Shown here in pieces: positions 1 to 7,922 of a stretch of DNA of 55,751 nt. The translations under genes and the position numbers were made by a program. The notes beneath the pieces were generated by a model. That model made no database searches. It was not told the origin of the DNA and saw nothing but the letters and a program-made list of their open reading frames with translations. The DNA is from Planctomycetaceae bacterium (GTDB lineage: Bacteria > Planctomycetota > Phycisphaerae > SM23-33): NCBI GenBank assembly GCA_021371965.1, contig JAJFVE010000063.1:1-55751 (forward strand), in the 5' to 3' direction. Within the stretch, counting starts at the first letter, position 1. Each line of letters starts with the position of its first letter.

Positions 1-693
1 CCCGCTCGAGCCGAACCGCGCCAGGCCCTTGGCCAGATACTGCACGCCCATGGTGGTCTCGGCGGCGCCGATGATCTCGGCGGGGCTGATCAGGAACGTC
101 GGGTCGCCCTTCTGCAGCGGAAACATGTAATGGCACAGATAAACGCGGTCGCCCAAACGAAGGACCGGCTTGTCCTGCGAGTAGAAGTCCACGCACGGCA
201 GGGCCTCTGCCGTCGTCTCCAATTTCAGCAGCGCCACGTCGGCGCCGTCGATCTGCGCGCGGCCGCCCTGCTTGATCAGGCGCGAGTGATAATCCTCTTC
301 GAAGAAGTCGGTCGGCCCAGCGTCGACCTTGGTGTTGGTGTGCCGGTGAAACACCCCCGGCCACGGCGACAGCGACTTCTTGCGGAACGAAACGCTGATG
401 CGACCGCGATGCGTCTTGGTCTTGGCGTCATACGTGACATGTGCGGCCGTCAGCACATAGCCGTCCGGGCTGATAAGCACGCCCTGCCCCTTCTCGTCGC
501 CATCGTTACCGACGACGACAAAAGGCTTCTCGTTCTGTCCCGCCATCGCGAGCATCCCCTCCAGTGGCCCGCTCGCTGCCGTCGCGGCGGCAGCCCGTGT
601 CGCGGACGCTCCGGAGCCCCCCCGAGAATCCGCAGCCGCCCCCCAGACGCTTGCCCCCAGCAGGGCCAGTACGAGAAAAGTCGATGTCTTCAT
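1..693 (-). CDS. Trypsin-like (S1C/HtrA-type) serine protease, truncated by window edge
   Basis: The N-terminal 231 residues are visible; the 3' end lies outside the window. A hydrophobic N-terminus (about residues 4-21) looks like a signal peptide, so the enzyme is probably exported. Chymotrypsin-fold motifs are present: TAAHV with catalytic His85, GADVALLKL with Asp152, and GSSG at the window edge, where Ser230 is the likely nucleophile. The motif GVLISPDGYVLTAAHV is typical of HtrA/DegP-like proteases that degrade or sense misfolded envelope proteins. PDZ domains, if any, would lie beyond the edge. The gene starts 12 bp after the FAD oxidoreductase stop, with GAAGAGG ahead of its ATG, so the two are probably one transcript. 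Confidence 0.75.
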   Translation of the reverse strand, partial: MKTSTFLVLALLGASVWGAAADSRGGSGASATRAAAATAASGPLEGMLAMAGQNEKPFVVVGNDGDEKGQGVLISPDGYVLTAAHVTYDAKTKTHRGRISVSFRKKSLSPWPGVFHRHTNTKVDAGPTDFFEEDYHSRLIKQGGRAQIDGADVALLKLETTAEALPCVDFYSQDKPVLRLGDRVYLCHYMFPLQKGDPTFLISPAEIIGAAETTMGVQYLAKGLARFGSSG

Positions 694-705
694 GGCCAAT
701 CCTCT

Positions 706-2505
706 TCAATGGCGCAGGCAGTCAAAGTAAAACGCGTACAGGCGCGAGCCGCCAGGGGCCAGGCCCCAGGTTTCATCGAGCGTGTAGCGGAGCCCCTCCA
801 CCGTGCGCGCGACGGCGATGCGCACCAATCGGTCGGCATTATCGCTGACGGCCGCCAGCGGGCGCCATTGCCCTTCCACCTTCATCTCAAGGCGAAACCG
901 CCGCGGCAGCACGGGCGGCATCGAGAGATACTCGACGCTGGGGTGGTGGTGCGTCATCTGCGGATCTCTGGCAAGATCGCTATCAAGGATCAGTGTTGCC
1001 TCGCTGATCGCACAGGCGGCGAACTCGTAGGCAATCCAGTCGCCCGGTCGGCTGGTCCAGCAGTGCGAATCTTCGCCAACCTGGCGGTTGATCCCGTCGC
1101 GAACGCCTTCGCCGTCGCCTTGCGAAGTTGTCAGTCGCGCGCCCATCACCGCAGCACTCAACTCCTGCCGGACGCACGGCAGGTAGGCGTCGTCCCGCAG
1201 GAGGGTCTGCTGGAGGTCCCCGATGCAGGCCCCGATGTCGCGCGGGCGAACGCCGCGGGCAGCCGCCATCGCCGCAGCCGTTCCGGCCGCCTGCCCCATG
1301 CTTGCGCCGGTGCCCATGACCCGCGTCGAGCTCATGGCCGCGTGGGTGCAGCTTGCGCACCGCCCGGCGAACATGAGGTTGTCGATCGCCCGCGAATATA
1401 GTGCCCGGTACGGGATTCCGTACGGCGAGGGGCAGGGGTGGAAGACGGTCGCCGGCTCGCCCCTGCCGGCCGCGAGAAAACCGGCGGGATGATGATCGTC
1501 CATCGACCAGCCGCCATAGGCGACCACGTCCTCGAACTTGCCCCCGGACTCCAGGTCTTTCTGGCATAGCACGTGCTCGCCGACATAGCGGCGGCTTTCG
1601 CGCTTGGCGGGGAGGAATCCCAGCCAGTCGATGGCCCAGCAGGCGGCCGCGGCGCGGTCCGCGCAGCGGTTCTTGATGTGGTCCCACACGCCCAGGGTGA
1701 TCTTGAGCAGTTCGTCGCGCAGAACTTCCGTGTCGGCGATGGAGTCGTATTCGCCGCCCAGCTCGATCCACCAGTAGCCCATCTCGATCCACTGGTGCCC
1801 GCCGCGCCCGTAGGGAAGATCCTCGCAGCGGTCATAGCGATGCGCCCAGGTGGGCGGCTCGAAAGGCTGGCCCGTCGCGTGCCGGCGGGCGTGGAACAGG
1901 CAGGTCATCCCCATCGTCCGCTCGTCGGCAGTGACGGGCGCGATGCTCTCGCCGAACTCGTCGCGCCCCTCGCGCCCGCGGCGCGCCGGCGCGCCCGTCA
2001 GCGGGGCGAGAATCCCGTCCCCTGAACAGTCGATGAAAACGGCCGCCGATACACGGTGGTATGACTGCGTGGTCAACTGCCAGCCGGTGATGCGGCGCAC
2101 GGACGGGCCGTCCATCTCGGCGGCCAGGCACGAACAGTTCAGCAGCAGCGTGATGGCCGGCTCAAAACGCAGTTTCTCGTACAGCACCAGTTCCCAGAGC
2201 GAGAAGCTGCGCTGCGGGTTTCGGCGCAGGTTCTCCAGGCGGAGCTCTTCGAGGATCCCCGTCTCGCGCATGTGCTTGATGGAGTTGTGGCGGTCGGCCC
2301 CGCAGACGTGAATGCGCGTCTCGCCGGAACTGTTGCCGCCCAGCACCGGGCGGTCCTGCATCAAAACCACCCGTGCGCCGTGGCGGGCCGCTGCCAGCGC
2401 AGCCGACACGCCGGCCATTCCTCCGCCGATGACGCACACCTCCGCCACGTGATCGAAGGAAGGCTGCCCCGCCGGGACTTTGGCATGGGTCACGCTTTCT
2501 GACAT
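706..2505 (-). CDS. FAD-dependent oxidoreductase (FAD_oxidored / PF12831-like)
   Basis: A 599-residue protein with an N-terminal dinucleotide-binding motif, CVIGGGMAG (residues 24-32), followed by GARVVLMQDRPVLGGNSSGE, the pattern of the FAD-dependent oxidoreductase family common in Planctomycetes and Verrucomicrobia. A second FAD-contact region, MFAGRCASCTHAAMSSTRVM, is visible in the middle, and the C-terminal part looks like a beta-rich accessory domain. The substrate cannot be told. The open frame extends up to 2667, but the ATG at 2505 is preceded by a near-perfect CAGGAGG, which decides the start. No signal peptide is seen. The downstream neighbour is a secreted serine protease. Confidence 0.85.
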   Translation of the reverse strand: MSESVTHAKVPAGQPSFDHVAEVCVIGGGMAGVSAALAAARHGARVVLMQDRPVLGGNSSGETRIHVCGADRHNSIKHMRETGILEELRLENLRRNPQRSFSLWELVLYEKLRFEPAITLLLNCSCLAAEMDGPSVRRITGWQLTTQSYHRVSAAVFIDCSGDGILAPLTGAPARRGREGRDEFGESIAPVTADERTMGMTCLFHARRHATGQPFEPPTWAHRYDRCEDLPYGRGGHQWIEMGYWWIELGGEYDSIADTEVLRDELLKITLGVWDHIKNRCADRAAAACWAIDWLGFLPAKRESRRYVGEHVLCQKDLESGGKFEDVVAYGGWSMDDHHPAGFLAAGRGEPATVFHPCPSPYGIPYRALYSRAIDNLMFAGRCASCTHAAMSSTRVMGTGASMGQAAGTAAAMAAARGVRPRDIGACIGDLQQTLLRDDAYLPCVRQELSAAVMGARLTTSQGDGEGVRDGINRQVGEDSHCWTSRPGDWIAYEFAACAISEATLILDSDLARDPQMTHHHPSVEYLSMPPVLPRRFRLEMKVEGQWRPLAAVSDNADRLVRIAVARTVEGLRYTLDETWGLAPGGSRLYAFYFDCLRH

Positions 2506-2680
2506 CGGACCTCCTGAACCTGGGCCGGCCGTCGCCATGTCGGTGACTCTACCCTCCCTTGGCCAGACAGACAACAACGCGGTAACGGGAAATCGCCTCC
2601 TCTTGCGGCCACCACCGTCAGGTCCTCGTCCATACCGGACAGACTCCGTTGGGAATGCCGCAACCACGCTAACGCGTAAA

Positions 2681-2732
2681 CCTATAAGGCGTCCCCGGAT
2701 CTCCCTCCTATAAGGCGTCCCCGGATCTCCCT
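2681..2732. repeat. Tandem duplication of a 26-bp unit containing GGCGTCCCCGGAT
   Basis: Two identical 26-bp copies lie head to tail (2681-2706 and 2707-2732). The core GTCCCCGGAT reappears, inverted, in the 19-bp tandem repeat at 3820-3857, so both belong to one repeat family flanking the LamG gene. No coding role is seen. Confidence 0.85.
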
Positions 2733-2753
2733 CGCTCCTGCCGGATAAGCCTC

Positions 2754-2791
2754 ATAAAAAGCGGGCGGCGGTCATGTGACCGGCCGCCCGC
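2754..2791 (-). terminator. Rho-independent terminator of the LamG PEP-CTERM gene
   Basis: On the minus strand a long GC-rich hairpin (arms GCGGGCGGC and GCCGCCCGC with an inner GGTC/GACC) is followed by TTTTT. It lies 26 bp beyond the stop codon of the gene at 2818-3624. Confidence 0.85.
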
Positions 2792-2817
2792 TGCGACTGC
2801 ACTCGTTGCGGTGAAAG

Positions 2818-3624
2818 TTATTGCCGTTTGCGGCGAATCAGGGCCGCCAGGCCGCCCAGCGCCAGCAGGCTCATTGTCGCCGGCTCGGGAATGTCCATCG
2901 AAAGCGTCAGGTCGCTCATCGGATCGAACGCGCCGTCGACGTTAAAGACGCGGATATTGTCCATGGCGCCGTCCCAGGGCGAATTGTTGCCGGAAACGCC
3001 GGCGATGGTGAGGTCGCCGCCGTTGATGCCGCCATGTTCGAAAGAATACTTCGACTCGCCGTTGACGTAAAAGGTGGTCTGGCCGCCGACGGTCACGATC
3101 GCCAGGTTATACCAGGCGCCGTCTTCATAGGTGAAAGTCGCCAGATCGCCCGTCCCTGAAAGATGAAAGTTGATCGTCTGACCGCCCGGGTTCCAAATCC
3201 CAAGCCCGCTGGACCAGAAAGCGTCGCGCCGCTGGCCGTTGTTCGTCAGGCGAACCCACATTTCGATTCCGTGGTCGGCGGCCAGCGAGACGGTATTTGT
3301 GTAATAGTACATCGGGTCGCCCGTGCTCATGGACACCGCCAGAGAACTGGCCGGGCCGGCTCCGGGCGCAACGTACGTTGCAAGAATCGGGTTGGCCGGA
3401 ACCTCTTCCGGCTTGCTTCCAACGGGCCACCATTCATCGTAAAGAGTCAGGGTGTTGCCGTTGCCGGAGCTGTCCACGCCGGTGGCGTTGACGGCGTTTC
3501 CTGCCGTCGCGCCGGGGTCGTCTTCGCCCATCAGCCACAATGCCTGGGTGACGGTGCCCGCCTGTGCCGATGCCGCCAGGCACAACACGCCTGCAAGAGC
3601 CAGAATCAAAGTAGACCGGGTCAT
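2818..3624 (-). CDS. LamG/concanavalin-like secreted protein with PEP-CTERM tail
   Basis: A 268-residue exported protein. A signal peptide is visible (MTRSTLILALAGVLCLAAS). The middle (about 90-225) has the pattern of a LamG/concanavalin A-like jelly roll: EMWVRL, an alternating beta region, TFYVNG, and WDGAMDNIRVFN near the end. The C-terminus IPEPATMSLLALGGLAAL followed by IRRKRQ is a PEP-CTERM sorting signal, which in this family is cut and processed by an exosortase, so the protein probably ends up anchored or exported at the envelope. No exosortase gene is in the window. The start has GGAGAAG just upstream. The gene stands alone, with its own promoter (3683-3710) and a strong terminator. 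Confidence 0.88.
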   Translation of the reverse strand: MTRSTLILALAGVLCLAASAQAGTVTQALWLMGEDDPGATAGNAVNATGVDSSGNGNTLTLYDEWWPVGSKPEEVPANPILATYVAPGAGPASSLAVSMSTGDPMYYYTNTVSLAADHGIEMWVRLTNNGQRRDAFWSSGLGIWNPGGQTINFHLSGTGDLATFTYEDGAWYNLAIVTVGGQTTFYVNGESKYSFEHGGINGGDLTIAGVSGNNSPWDGAMDNIRVFNVDGAFDPMSDLTLSMDIPEPATMSLLALGGLAALIRRKRQ

Positions 3625-3682
3625 GTGCTTCTCCTTCGCTTGGAATTAAGAGGTTCGCTCGCTTACGGATACTGACCATGCC

Positions 3683-3710
3683 ATTCTAATCGGTTTGCCG
3701 TTTGGGTAAA
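3683..3710 (-). promoter_or_regulatory. Sigma70-type promoter of the LamG gene
   Basis: Reading on the minus strand: TTTACC (3705-3710), 16-bp spacer, TAGAAT (3683-3688). The predicted start near 3676 gives a leader of about 50 nt that carries the GGAGAAG ribosome-binding site. Confidence 0.55.
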
Positions 3711-3819
3711 GAATCATTTATCGAATGACGATGTATCAATTTTCATGGCCCGAAACACCAAACGGATCCTGCTAGCCGGCAACGACCGCGACGACGCGCG
3801 CCGCGGCGCGTGCGACTAT

Positions 3820-3857
3820 GGGTAATCCGGGGACACCAGGGTAATCCGGGGACACCA
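3820..3857. repeat. Two tandem copies of a 19-bp repeat (gggtaatccggggacacca)
   Basis: Copies lie at 3820-3838 and 3839-3857 and are identical. The word TGTCCCCGGATTACC resembles REP-like elements associated with Y1 (RAYT) transposases in environmental bacteria; no such transposase gene is in the window. The core is shared with the repeat at 2681-2732. Confidence 0.8.
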
Positions 3858-3927
3858 TACTAGTTTTTGCACTTCCGTTTCATCTTGTGGCGCATCATAC
3901 GCTCCCGGTATTCCCGCAAGAGCCAAT

Positions 3928-3957
3928 AAAAAAGGCACCAACAGTTTCCGTGGTGCC
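3928..3957 (-). terminator. Rho-independent terminator (minus strand)
   Basis: A perfect 7-bp stem, GGCACCA (3934-3940) with TGGTGCC (3951-3957) and a 10-nt loop, is followed on the minus strand by six T residues. No protein gene ends here, so whatever it terminates is unannotated. Confidence 0.75.
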
Positions 3958-3975
3958 TTTGGCCTTGCCTCTACA
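3928..3975 (-). ncRNA. Candidate short RNA (promoter-like TATAAT plus terminator)
   Basis: On the minus strand a consensus TATAAT (3981-3986) with a weak -35 (CTCTTG, 17-bp spacer) lies about 25 bp ahead of the terminator hairpin. If active it would make an RNA of roughly 50 nt that is mostly terminator. This could equally be a leftover of a lost gene. Confidence 0.22.
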
Positions 3976-4252
3976 CTTCTATTATACCGACTGGACAGCC
4001 CTTCAAGAGAATCTTCGTGCGGCGGCAAATTCTTTTGCACTGGCGCTGCGGGAAAACGCCAATTCGCGCCGGGAGAAAAGAAATTTTTCCTCTTCAGGAC
4101 ATCTGGTCTATGAGAATCTGTCAGGATAATGTCATGCCGCAAGCATTGGCCGTGCGGCATGGGATCTGGCCAAACCCGCTGTGAAAAGTACAACAAAGTG
4201 CAAGGAAGTGCAGTTGGGGCATAGGCCAGGTTGCGGATGGCGCGTGCATCGG

Positions 4253-4281
4253 TTGACAGGACCCTCGCAACGTGCTAACGT
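4253..4281 (+). promoter_or_regulatory. Promoter of the SH3-domain protein gene
   Basis: A consensus TTGACA (4253-4258), a 17-bp spacer and TAACGT (4276-4281) lie about 55 bp before the ATG at 4337. This is one of the best sigma70-type promoters in the window. Confidence 0.65.
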
Positions 4282-4336
4282 GCCGATCAACAGCGTGTCG
4301 ATATGCCAAAGGTAATAACTTGGCAAGGAGTCGATC

Positions 4337-5959
4337 ATGAAGCGCTCAACAACTCCATGGGTGGTGCTGGTTCTGACGGCGATGACCGCCCAGGCGTCGG
4401 CCCAGACGGCAGGCGAACAGGTCGAAGATTACGTCGGCGTCATTACCGGATCGCGTGTTCACGTGCGCGGGCGGGCCGACCTGATGTCGTATCCATGCGC
4501 GACGCTGTCGTCTCCGGCAACGGTCAAGGTGGTCGGCTCCAAGCCCGGATGGGTGAAGATCCTTCCGCCGGCCGGCACGTTCAGCGCGATCCGCACCGAC
4601 GCAATCCGCCTCGACGCGGCTACCGGCGTCGGAACCATCGTCGACGATGACGTCTGGCTGCGGGCCGGCGGGGAACTGCACAGCAACGACTTCTGGGTCA
4701 TCCAGCGATACATCAAGCGCGGCGAAAAAGTGAAAGTCGTCGGCACGGCCGGCAAGTTCTACAAGATCGAGCCGCCCAGCGACGTGTTCTTCTGGGTCGC
4801 AGCGGAGTTCGTCAAGAAGAACGCCGAGCAGCCCCAGGCCGCGACCGCGCCGGCGGCGGTGGACGCTACGGGCGTCCAGCGCATTGCCATAGCGCCGGCA
4901 ACGGCGCCGGCGACCGCCCCCGCTGCGGCTCCGGAGGCGCGTGGTCCCGTCAAGACCACCGACAGCGAGCAAGAAATCCGCCAGGCGGTGATGGCGTTCC
5001 GGCAGGTCGACACCCAGTTGCGCGACGAACTGGCCAAGCCCGTCCGCGATCAGAACCTGCTGCCCCTGGCCGATAAGTACGACCGCCTCCGCCAGGCCAA
5101 GGACGGATACCTCAACCCCTACATCGACGCCCGCATCAAGTACATCCAGATCGCCATCGAGCGGCAGAAGGACATCGTCAAGGCCGACGAGGTGATCAGC
5201 ACGGCCGAGATCAAGCAGAAGCAATACGACCTCGAGCGTTCCCGCCTGGGCGGCACGACGCCGGTGCTGCCGAGCTTCGCGGCGATGGGCGTGCTGACCC
5301 CCAGTTCGCTTTTTCCGGGCACGGCGGCGGCCCCCAAACGCTACGCCCTGTTTGACACGCGGTCGAACAGCATCGTCGCGTACGTCCAGTGCACCACCGG
5401 CGCCGTCGATCTGCAGAAGTACGCCTCGCAGGAAGTCGGAGTCCTCGGCGCCAAACGGGTCGAGAACGGCCTGGGCGGCATTTTGCTGATCGAGGCCACC
5501 GGCGTGCAGGCCCTGACTGCCGGGGTGCGTCCGGCCCCGCCTGGCCGCGCCACCATCGTCGACCAGCCCCCCACCTACGCCCCGCCGGAACCCAAGCCCG
5601 CACCGGTCCCGGCCATCGATGAAACGGCCCCGCCGGCGATCGTCGCACCGCCGCAGGAACCCCAGCCCCAACCGGTGCCTTCCATCGAAGAACCGCCCGC
5701 CATCGCCCCGGCGCAGGAACCCAAACCCGCTGAGCCCCAGCCGGTCCCGCCGGCGGCCCCCGACAGCGCCAACAAGACAGCCCCGGATGTCGAGAAAGTG
5801 CCGCTGATCGTTCCCCGCAACGCCGATCGGCCAAAGCCAGTCCTGCCCGACGAGCCCAAGGCCCCCGCGCCGCCGGCACGGGCCCTGCCCCCGACGGGCC
5901 TGCCGATGATCGACTCCGACGCCCCGCCTGCGCAGGTGGACAAGAAGGAGTTTGAATAG
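4337..5959 (+). CDS. Secreted protein with bacterial SH3-like domains and a Pro-rich tail
   Basis: A 540-residue protein with a signal peptide (MKRSTTPWVVLVLTAMTAQ, cleavage probably after ASA). Two bacterial SH3-like segments follow (about 33-95 and 97-160), with the pattern V.VR......G.VK.., which in this family often binds cell-wall material. A helical middle region (about 215-300, rich in Lys, Arg and Gln) may form a coiled coil, and another folded part spans about 320-400. The last 140 residues are a Pro/Ala/Glu-rich low-complexity stretch. AAGGAG precedes the start. The function is unknown; a structural or wall-binding role is inferred from the SH3 domains only. Confidence 0.82.
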   Translation: MKRSTTPWVVLVLTAMTAQASAQTAGEQVEDYVGVITGSRVHVRGRADLMSYPCATLSSPATVKVVGSKPGWVKILPPAGTFSAIRTDAIRLDAATGVGTIVDDDVWLRAGGELHSNDFWVIQRYIKRGEKVKVVGTAGKFYKIEPPSDVFFWVAAEFVKKNAEQPQAATAPAAVDATGVQRIAIAPATAPATAPAAAPEARGPVKTTDSEQEIRQAVMAFRQVDTQLRDELAKPVRDQNLLPLADKYDRLRQAKDGYLNPYIDARIKYIQIAIERQKDIVKADEVISTAEIKQKQYDLERSRLGGTTPVLPSFAAMGVLTPSSLFPGTAAAPKRYALFDTRSNSIVAYVQCTTGAVDLQKYASQEVGVLGAKRVENGLGGILLIEATGVQALTAGVRPAPPGRATIVDQPPTYAPPEPKPAPVPAIDETAPPAIVAPPQEPQPQPVPSIEEPPAIAPAQEPKPAEPQPVPPAAPDSANKTAPDVEKVPLIVPRNADRPKPVLPDEPKAPAPPARALPPTGLPMIDSDAPPAQVDKKEFE

Positions 5960-6009
5960 AGCCCTGGCCGATGACGCGGAGGGCGGTCCAAAATCCGCGA
6001 TCAGAGTTG

Positions 6010-7470
6010 TTATGGCTTGGGCATTGGGGCGGTGGCTGGGGTCTTCTCGCCCAGGACGAAGGCGGCATATCCGCTGAGGACCGGATCGTCTCCGGCATCG
6101 ACGCGGAGGCGCGAGGCGAAATATCTCGCGTCAGTGTCGCGATGGAGATTGTAGTCGAGGAAGGCGGCCGCAAAGGCCAGCATGGCCTCATTGCCCTGGG
6201 AGGCCACCACTCGCCGGTTGATATCGGCCAACCGTTTGTCCAGAAGCTTGGGATCGATCATGTTGGGCAAGTCGATTCGCGTCTTCATCAGCGGCGGGAA
6301 GGTGGCCACGGCCATCTTTAATCGCTCGGCGGCGCTGAGCGGCTCGCCCGCCCCCAGCAGCGCCAGGCCCCAGCCCACGAACGGCATCGGGTCACTCGAT
6401 TTCAGGATGGCCGCGCTCTCATACGCGTTGGCGGCAGTGTAGTACTTCCCCTGCTTGAGCAGTTCCTGCCCTTGCAGCATGTACTTATCGAAGAGCGTCT
6501 TTCCCGCCCCACCCAGTCCGTGAACGATCACTTCGTTATTGAGCATTGCCACCAAGCCGTTCTTGCCTCGCCTCGCCGTCACGGCGGGCGCCGCCGGCGC
6601 CTGCGCCGGGGCAGCGGCCTGTTCCTGCCGCTGGCTGGCCAGGAGCGTCAGGATGTCCACCATCATGTTCCCCTCGCCACCGGGCAGCGGCGCAGGCTGC
6701 GTCGCCGCCGGGACTTGGCCGGGGATCTGCCCCTCGACGCGGGCGTCGATCTGGTTGTTGATCTGGCCGTAGATCTGGTTGTCCACGCGGCCGCTGAGGC
6801 GCATCTGCCCCAGCGGGCTGGAGGCTTCTTCCTGGGCAGACGTTGGCCCGAACAGCCGCTGGGCCATCGCCGCCAGGTCGCCGCTGGCGCCCGAGGCGAA
6901 CAGATTCGCCAGTTCCGGAGCGCGGGAGTACGACCGTATCTGAGGCACGCCCGTGGACACTGCTTGAGGCCTCATGTAGCCTGCATATTCGGAATAGATG
7001 TCGCTGAGGGCGGCGGCATACGGCTCGCCGCTTTTCAACGCCGTCTCAACGCCCGTCACGCCAGCCAGGCCTGCGCCGCCGGTCTGGATTCCCCGCAGCG
7101 CCACGTAAGGCACCTCGCCGCGAAAGGCCGTAGTGCCGCTCTGGACACGATTGGCAAACAACTCCCTGTTGACGCCACCCACCCCGCCGGAGACCGTGTT
7201 GTATCCGGTGCTGCCCAGTTGCGGGTTGCGGTCAAGGAGTTGCCCGTTTGCAATCTGAGCGGTATACCCCTGCAGCGCGCCGCTGACGTAAAGCTGATTG
7301 TTGACGCCACCTTGGCCGCCGGTGGGGGCATTGATGCCGCCGCTGCCCACCTGGATGTTTCTATCCAGCAGCCGCCCATCTTGCAGCGGAGCGGTTTGGC
7401 CAAAGACGCTGCTTACAATAAGCCCCAACACGGCCATCGCGGCCACTGAATTTACCGGCGCCGATTTCAT
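6010..7470 (-). CDS. Secreted TPR-containing protein with duplicated N-terminal motif
   Basis: A 486-residue protein. The start at 7470 is chosen over 7494 because GGGCGGGAG precedes it and it leads straight into a signal peptide (MKSAPVNSVAAMAVLGLIVS). After the signal peptide come two copies of a unit of about 48 residues, each with [DN]G.LLDRN.Q[VL]GS.G and GGV[NG].. blocks. The C-terminal third has a tetratricopeptide-like helical repeat (FDKYMLQGQELLKQGKYYTA, then AYESAAILKSSD), typical of protein-protein interaction. The Gly/Asn-rich repeat looks like a surface or matrix motif, but I do not recognise it. The gene converges with the SH3-domain gene, with only 50 bp between. Confidence 0.8.
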   Translation of the reverse strand: MKSAPVNSVAAMAVLGLIVSSVFGQTAPLQDGRLLDRNIQVGSGGINAPTGGQGGVNNQLYVSGALQGYTAQIANGQLLDRNPQLGSTGYNTVSGGVGGVNRELFANRVQSGTTAFRGEVPYVALRGIQTGGAGLAGVTGVETALKSGEPYAAALSDIYSEYAGYMRPQAVSTGVPQIRSYSRAPELANLFASGASGDLAAMAQRLFGPTSAQEEASSPLGQMRLSGRVDNQIYGQINNQIDARVEGQIPGQVPAATQPAPLPGGEGNMMVDILTLLASQRQEQAAAPAQAPAAPAVTARRGKNGLVAMLNNEVIVHGLGGAGKTLFDKYMLQGQELLKQGKYYTAANAYESAAILKSSDPMPFVGWGLALLGAGEPLSAAERLKMAVATFPPLMKTRIDLPNMIDPKLLDKRLADINRRVVASQGNEAMLAFAAAFLDYNLHRDTDARYFASRLRVDAGDDPVLSGYAAFVLGEKTPATAPMPKP

Positions 7471-7496
7471 GCTATCTCCCGCCCCCTGCTGCATTA

Positions 7497-7658
7497 TTAG
7501 CGGCCGGTAGGTTCACTGCCAGCAGTTTCCGAAGATTCTCCCATGGCGGCGGGGTCCACGATCTGCCGGCGCCACCGCGATTGTCCTCGCAACCGCGGCC
7601 ACCGCCGCGCTCGGCGAGTCTGTGAAGCGATCCTGGAACGTCTTGCTCTCTTGGCCAT
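7497..7658 (-). CDS. Possible 53-residue Arg-rich small protein
   Basis: A short open frame lies directly ahead of the TPR gene, 26 bp away. It starts MAKRARRSRIASQTRRARRW and has AAGGAAAG 3-5 nt before its ATG. An in-frame alternative start at 7718 lies 7 nt after a TACAAT box. The extreme Arg content may just reflect GC-rich non-coding DNA. It could be a leader of the TPR transcript. Unrecognised. Confidence 0.25.
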   Translation of the reverse strand: MAKRARRSRIASQTRRARRWPRLRGQSRWRRQIVDPAAMGESSETAGSEPTGR

Positions 7659-7922
7659 AATCTTTCCTTGGGGCCGGCCCGGCCAGCCCCTATAGTCATC
7701 GGTTCTTACAAACCTCATCTAAAACATTGTAGTAGCAAAGGCTCTATCGTTACCTGAACGCCTGCTCTATAATTTAAGACGATTGGACTGCCTGAGAGTT
7801 CCGGATTTATCTTCATCGCGCCGGGCCAATTCAGGTTAATCCATCCCCCCGCAATGCCGATGTAGTACAGGTTAAGCGCGATCCCAGGGTCGGAAGGGAT
7901 CCGCAGAGAGGGTATTCAATCC
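7498..7922. other. Divergent intergenic region between the TPR gene and glgP
   Basis: Apart from the doubtful small frame at 7497-7658, no gene is visible. Two promoter-like -10 boxes face away from each other near 7726-7773. The remaining about 150 bp would be the glgP leader; I see no known riboswitch in it. Confidence 0.5.
7726..7773. promoter_or_regulatory. Divergent -10 boxes for the TPR gene (minus) and glgP (plus)
   Basis: TATAAT at 7768-7773 on the plus strand and TACAAT at 7726-7731 on the minus strand. The -35 regions are weak on both sides, so promoter activity is inferred mainly from the -10 boxes and gene layout. Confidence 0.4.

Larger units (their letters stand above)
3625..4336. 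other. 700-bp gene-poor region
   Basis: No convincing protein gene is present. The region contains the promoter of the LamG gene, a 19-bp tandem repeat, a minus-strand terminator with a possible short RNA ahead of it, and the promoter of the SH3-domain gene. Several open frames of 60-126 codons (for example 3816-4196 minus) lack ribosome-binding sites and recognisable sequence, and one runs through the terminator. They are not called. Confidence 0.6.

Noticed and set aside
3816..4196. 126-codon minus-strand frame
   Set aside because: It runs through a strong terminator and a tandem repeat, has no ribosome-binding site and no recognisable sequence.
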